In this document: positions 59,093 through 64,000 of the stretch, in pieces | Position numbering within the stretch: the first letter of the stretch is position 1 | How the letters are laid out: every line of letters starts with the position of its first letter | Source of the DNA: Lotus japonicus | Taxonomy: Eukaryota; Streptophyta; Magnoliopsida; Fabales; Fabaceae | DNA: 64,000 nt | Assembly (NCBI RefSeq): GCF_012489685.1 | Contig: NC_080044.1 | Location: 15,728,369-15,792,368 of the forward strand | Reading direction: 5' to 3' | Translations under genes and position numbers: made by a program | The notes under the pieces: model-generated | Told to the model about the DNA's origin: nothing | The model's database searches: none | Seen by the model: only the letters and a program-made list of their open reading frames with translations

Positions 59093-61077
59093 ACATCCTA
59101 TTGGCCCAACGTTGCCAATCACAAACTTTCTGGCATCCAGTCGGTAAAGTCTCTGCCATGATCACCAACACACAAAAATAAAATTAAGACCTTGTTTGTT
59201 TGTGTTTTATTATAGTTAAATGGCTTAAATACATTTTTGGTGCCTAGAGTTTTGGCCGATGCATGATTTTAGTTCTTATAGTTTCAATTGCAAGAATTAA
59301 GTTCCTCTATTTATAAAATTTAACAATTTTCGTATAAATGTTCATTTGTCATCCAATAACTAATAAAAAATGTTTATACATCACTATTTTTGAAGGTATA
59401 AACCGTCTTAACTAGTGATAACATAACTTTTTTTTATTAGTTATTGGATGACAAATGAACATTTGAACCAAAATTGTTTAGTTTTGAGAGTAGAAGGGCT
59501 AAAATCAAGCAACTGAAATTATAGGGACTAAAATTACGCATTTCCAAAATTAGGACCAAAAGTGTAATTAACACTAGTTAAGATGCTTACGGTAAGTTGG
59601 GCTCTGAAATGGTTAATCATGTCATCTATGAAAGCATCTGGGGTTTGAGAAATTCTGGCTCCAACGGAGAGAACAGGGAGGAGATAGTTGTTGAGAAAAT
59701 CATTGGACCCAACTGTGATTGAGAAAATGGATTTCTTCATTATGTACTCTTTTGCTTTTGATTCACCCAACAGTTTGTCAATCTGTTTTCTTGTTATGCT
59801 GAAGTAATCTATTTGAACATCCATTCCTATCCGATTCACCTGAAGACAAATTGAAAAGTCGTATTACTTTTTCTTTTCTCCGAATCAATTTTGAAACTCA
59901 CAAGCTCGAATTTCTCTCATAGTAATAATTCTGATTTTAAAATTATTTTTAACAGAATTTTCAAATATGTACTAAACAATTCTATTTCTTGTCACACAAT
60001 GAATAAGATTAAGAAATAGTATGTTGCAAATACTGACAAATATTCTTCCAGTCGCATTCAGAATCCCTCCTCCACCAGAAGCATAATTCACACCATTGAG
60101 TATGGCTTTCCCAGTTGTATTTGGCGCCAAAAATGGGGCAGCATAATTTGGCTGTCCCAATTCCTCTCCTGAAATGGTTGAAAAATTAGGAAAGCGTGAC
60201 ATTAGAAAAAGTAAAAAAAGGTTTCTTGTACATCATTAGTTCACATCATTCCTCACACTTTTTGTTAAAGATGAGACTATTCCAAATGCCTATTTAGTTA
60301 AGAGTATAAAATTGATGTCACAAAAATAAGAAATCATTTTCCATACGGATTGATCGCCGGTATCTCTCATAATTGATCAAATAGACGATTGTACAGTATA
60401 ATAAATATTATGTCATGACAGATAATAATGAATTTTGAAATTAACATTTTAGTGATTAATAGTAAAGGACAACACGGATTTAGATTTAGTGTTTGCACTA
60501 CACTAAAATTTCTAAGTCGTTCAATGAAGATCTAACAATTTATATGCCTAGCGTCTATATTATTGAGATTAAACATGTGCCGCCTAGTATTAATCAAATG
60601 GTTCACAGTGCACATGAATGCACTGAGTGAGTGAGTGTGACAAAAAATAGTGCAGTGAATCAAAATACCAACACAACTCTCAAATTAGAGTATGATAGAG
60701 TTACCTAAAAACAATATGCAAGTAACTTTTAGTATTGTTTTGAAAAATCAAAATGTTTATTATATTAATAGGCACATAAAAGCACTTCCATATATGAGAA
60801 AGAAGGAAACATTACCTACTAAATCACCAATGGTTCTTCCATTGGTGTAGCGGCCAGTGGGGTTTCCTCCAGAGGCCTTGAAATCGATTCCATTTGGAGG
60901 GATGTTTGCCTTAGAAAGAGTTGACATATAGTTATTATTTCCAGCATCCACCAAGGAGTCCCCAAAGATGAAAGAACCTCCTAACTCCTTTTTCTGAGCA
61001 GCAACATTTCCATAAAAGCTCAAATTGACAAGCAAAAGAAAAAGGACCAACATGTGATTCAAGGCCATAACTTTCAT
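57542..61077 (-). CDS. GDSL esterase/lipase, five exons, complete
   Basis: A secreted SGNH-fold esterase/lipase. Exons: 60816-61077, 60038-60168, 59591-59839, 58897-59152 and 57542-57771, all GT-AG and in phase, giving 375 residues, the usual length. A signal peptide (MKVMALNHMLVLFLLLVNLS) precedes block I GDSLVDAGNNN (Ser41). Block II is GVNYASGGGGIL, block III GSNDFLNN (Asn177), and block V DPYHPSEAAN (Asp338, His341). All catalytic residues are present. An in-frame ATG exists 51 bp upstream (61128), but it lies only about 15 bp from the TATA box, so the start at 61077 is preferred. It resembles the At4g16230-type branch; its substrate is unknown. Intron 3 holds a MITE-like hairpin. A broken copy is at 12883-14433. 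Confidence 0.95.
59215..59575. mobile_element. MITE-like element with long hairpin in GDSL intron 3
   Basis: Outer ends TTAAATACATTTTTGGTGCC and, reversed, TTAATTACACTTTTGGTCC form an imperfect inverted repeat of the common GGTCC-rich plant type. Inside, 59339-59370 and 59430-59462 are a near-perfect ~32-bp inverted repeat around ATCCAATAACTAATAAAAAA, with a ~60-bp loop. Confidence 0.6.
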
Positions 61078-61142
61078 GCTCCACAAGATTTCACCAAAAG
61101 GAGCACTAAGCAGCATTGCAAGAAGCAAATACAGTAGTGGAG

Positions 61143-61148
61143 TTTATA
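61143..61148 (-). promoter_or_regulatory. TATA box of the GDSL gene
   Basis: The minus strand reads CTTATAAACTCC, 66 bp upstream of the preferred ATG. Transcription would start near 61115, downstream of the alternative ATG at 61128, so it decides the start codon. Confidence 0.55.
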
Positions 61149-61824
61149 AGGATTTTTTTTCTTCTTCTTGATTTTGGTTTGACACCCTTTAACATTAAAA
61201 AGAGGGGGAAAAAGTTTAGACGAGTGTGCAAGTTGAATACAATTTTCATGTGGTAGGTCATCAATATTATGCGGATTTCTCAATGTGCTGTGGGCTGTGG
61301 CATTGGTCTATTGGAGAGTTTGCTTTTACAATAAGCTAACCCTGCAATTCAAATCACAGGGTGCCTTAATTAGTTTTATTCATTCATGGTGGTGACCTAC
61401 TCAAAGAGGAACAATTAAGGAAGAAAGTTCTGGAGGACTTTAGTGGTCATAATTGAAATACATTAAAAGCAGAGCTTGTTTGATTAAGTAACAGGACAGT
61501 CCACCTGCATTCAACTACCTGGGAAAACCAATTTTCTCTTTAATGTCCCCTGTTTACCAGTCAAAAAGCTCAATGTGTTTTTACTTATTCTTTAAGTTTT
61601 TAAACAATTTTTTTCGTTAGCTTTGTTTTGGCTTTTGCTAACAACCTGATGAATTCAATTGGCACGGGTATCATCTATCGGTCCATATTTATTTATTTAT
61701 ACTTATATTTTTGTTGCATCGGAAAGATAAATTTCATCCGCTGGGAATCGATCCATGGACCCCCTACCCATTCATATGTCCCTCAGATTCTACCACTTGA
61801 GTTATCATACGGAGGCATCTATTA

Positions 61825-61885
61825 ATACCTATCTATATCTATCTATCTATGTCTATCAAAAAAAAATATCTATCTATCTAAATCT
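61825..61885. repeat. (TATC/CTAT)n microsatellite
   Basis: CTATCTATCTATC-type tetranucleotide repeats, interrupted by an A run of about seven at 61858-61866. Confidence 0.85.
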
Positions 61886-61889
61886 AAAT

Positions 61890-62800
61890 ATATATGTAAA
61901 GGAAGTTTAGCATTAATTAATACATTTAGAAAAAAAAACTTAACTACTTTTGTATTAAAATAAACTAACGGAGTAACTTGTGCAATGCATGGATAATTTT
62001 TGTGACTAGATACTTTCATTAAATGAATGAACCTAAAATATTTTCTTTTGCTTATATATGTGACCGGATGGTGTATAATTTAAAGTTTATGTAATATTAT
62101 ATTTTTAAAACTTTTTATAATTTTTAATGTAAAAAATGTATAAATGGTTGTTAAAAATATATATTTTAAGTTAATTTTATATTATATATTAGTATTTTCT
62201 TAAGAATAACACATGTTATTGTTAATTGAGAAAATTCTTTAGATGATAATTTTACATAAGATATTTTAATTTTAAAATAAAATAAAATAAATGACATTAA
62301 GAGTTTAGAATGATAAATTTAGTTGGTAAGTAGGAAAAATTAGTTTTTTTCATAATTATCAATTAACAGTTTAAAAACTTATTATCAATTTATAAACATA
62401 TATATAATATTATTTTTAATAAGTACTCTTATATTTTTTTTTGTTCATTTGAAAAATTCAAATAATTAAAATTAAATAAATAAATATAAGTATTGCCTCC
62501 ATACCATATACAAATTATATAAATGTGATTTAAATATAATTCAAAATATGATTTAAATATTAATTCACCAAAAGAAAATATGATTTAAATGTTTAAATGT
62601 GCTTTATCCATTCATGACATAAAAAAATAAGACAAATTGTATTTAAATAAAGGAAGAAATTTTACTCAAAATAAAATAAAATTCCAAAGACACTAAGAAT
62701 TTCATAAATAAAATAATAAATGATTGAATCAGTCCAAAAAAAGTAGTAAATCACCTTTAGTTCATGAACTCATGATGCACATTGAATCATCCCAAACCGT
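61890..62800. other. AT-rich intergenic DNA, no gene
   Basis: Long runs of A/T with no recognisable protein on either strand. TGCAATGCATGGATAATT at 61980 resembles the TGCAYGGGTGATT words near 15290 and 15460, possibly another Helitron-like or MITE end. Confidence 0.5.
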
Positions 62801-62809
62801 AAAAATAGG

Positions 62810-63029
62810 TAATGACATGATTCATAATGAAAATTGTATTGATTTTCGTTAGAATGAAAATTACAACTGGTAATACTATTTAATTTATACCTAGATTAGC
62901 AGCTAACAAACTCACTAACAACCATAACAAACTCTTAGCTAATTGCCAGCTCATTACAGCTAACTAACTATTACATAATAGCCCTTATACTTCTTCTAAT
63001 TTCCAGAAATGATCCTCTGAATTTCTACA
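62810..63029 (-). mobile_element. Small solo LTR, 220 bp
   Basis: On the minus strand it starts TGTAGAAATTCAGAGG and has GGTATAAATTAAATAG (TATA box) and a CAATACAATTTTC end region. Flanking duplications ATAGG lie at 62805-62809 and 63030-63034. The 3' end reads ...CATTA rather than ...CA, so one terminus has mutated or is misplaced. Confidence 0.5.
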
Positions 63030-63188
63030 ATAGGCACAAAACTTTATAAGTCTAGTTGTATTCACTATTTGACCTCCATCGATCTAAACATATGTTGTAC
63101 TAAATCGCAAAATAAAAGAAAAATGGAGCAACACGTTGAAAACACCCACATTGAATAAAATGATACTCATAACAATATATACCAACCT

Positions 63189-63285
63189 CTATATGAGAAG
63201 CATGTGGTAAAATCAATGTGGAAATAAGGTGAAGGATTGTAAAATGTACGTAGGAGAGGCAGAGAGTTAGACAAAGAGTAGCCAT
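63189..63285 (-). CDS. Possible first exon with signal peptide, doubtful
   Basis: The minus strand ATG at 63285 opens MATLCLTLCLSYVHFTILHL, a plausible signal peptide, up to a possible GT donor after ~97 bp. TATTAAATAG lies ~50 bp upstream. No following exon was recognised, since the DNA downstream is a solo LTR and AT-rich sequence. Confidence 0.2.
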
Positions 63286-63289
63286 GATT

Positions 63290-64000
63290 AATAGTGTTAT
63301 GAGTGTGAGAAAATATTATTGAGAGACAATGTATTAAATAGAGAAGCAGAAGGAACCTCCACCCTCAAAACAAAAGATGCCTACTCTATTTGTATGATTG
63401 AATTAGTTATAAACACTACTCCTATTTTTCATAAAGATTTTTCACTTCCCATTTTCTTAGCTGTTTTGTTATAAGCTAATGAAAATATGTTTTACTATAC
63501 ATAAAGTTAGATGAAGAAAAGTTAAAGAAAAATACACTTTTCTCTTATATTGTTGATCTTTTGGTCATGTGCAATGCACGTGCATGGTACAAAAATTTGT
63601 TCGTCTGATGATATTTTTATGAGTGAGCACGGACAGTTCCGAAATGAAAGAAAATTTTCATATGGAAAAATAAAAGTTACTTCGGAAGGTTCATCACCTT
63701 CAAAAGCGAAACAGTTTTAGCAGCATCTAGATGGTTCCTTTGCTTTTTTTTTTGGTACTTTTCAAGGGCTAGTCTATGCCACTGTGTTTAGAGTACATAG
63801 CTAGTATTAATTATTTATGTCCACATACCACAATGTCTATTTGCTCACCATTAAAAGCTTCATCAGCCATCACACGTTTCCCAGCATTCCTTATGTGGTG
63901 GCTAACCTTTTATGGGCCGCGCCCCTTCTTTGTAACCAACCAGCACACTTGGTAGTTAAGATGGCCTTCCACAATGATCTAAACAGCAATTGGATCTTCT
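63290..64000. other. Intergenic, no gene recognised
   Basis: AT-rich with no coding signal that I can support. GTGCAATGCACGTGCATGG near 63572-63590 is a small palindromic word like those at possible Helitron ends. Confidence 0.4.

Overview
The window is nuclear DNA of a flowering plant, probably a eudicot and most likely a legume. The evidence is spliced GT-AG genes, an AT-rich background, a Dof transcription factor, a GDSL lipase with typical plant intron positions, plant MITEs, and SIRE-type Ty1/copia retroelements of the kind first described in soybean. The species is inferred, not read from a diagnostic marker. Three host genes can be supported. They are the 3' half of a phytochelatin synthase gene (minus strand, 1-2804, running off the left edge), a single-exon DOF3.4/OBP1-like gene (minus, 47440-48144), and a complete five-exon GDSL esterase/lipase (minus, 57542-61077). 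A truncated second copy of the last two GDSL exons lies at 12883-14433. No CRISPR array was seen, and no rRNA or tRNA gene was recognised by eye.

Most of the rest is transposable element, and the nesting can be read from target-site duplications (TSDs). Left part: phytochelatin synthase introns carry a solo LTR (1231-1628, TSD CATAT), a GC-rich repeat block and, beyond the last visible exon, a Tourist-like MITE. Next is a long Tekay-like (Ty3/gypsy) LTR in plus orientation, ending at 11906. It is split by a second, minus-oriented LTR of the same family (5294-9359, TSD TGGCC) that holds a 19-bp minisatellite. The truncated GDSL copy (11907-14433) follows.

Middle part (about 15.5-45 kb) is a four-level nest. 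An old minus-strand copia remnant holds a SIRE-type element (solo LTR 16857-17732 with TSD ATCTC, plus a 5'-truncated coding copy 18601-25857 and its 3' LTR). That 3' LTR holds a Tekay-like solo LTR (26292-41022, TSD TTAAT). That LTR in turn holds a young, minus-strand SIRE-type element with both LTRs (29400-40439, TSD GGAAC). Another decayed copia remnant follows (42490-45070).

Right part: a Tourist-like MITE with a GC-rich core (45923-46812), the Dof gene, an eroded L1-type LINE (about 50655-53883), a hAT-type non-autonomous element (55577-56598, 8-bp TSD), then the GDSL gene and AT-rich intergenic DNA.

The most interesting points are five. (1) The younger SIRE element has lost its whole integrase core although its LTRs are almost identical. 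(2) The same element carries an antisense coiled-coil ORF with its own TATA box. (3) The older SIRE element keeps a perfect UAG-CAA-UUA readthrough context between pol and the env-like ORF. (4) A solo LTR plus flank occurs twice, which exposes an unequal-recombination history. (5) The 45-kb-apart GDSL duplication includes an empty site for a small MITE.
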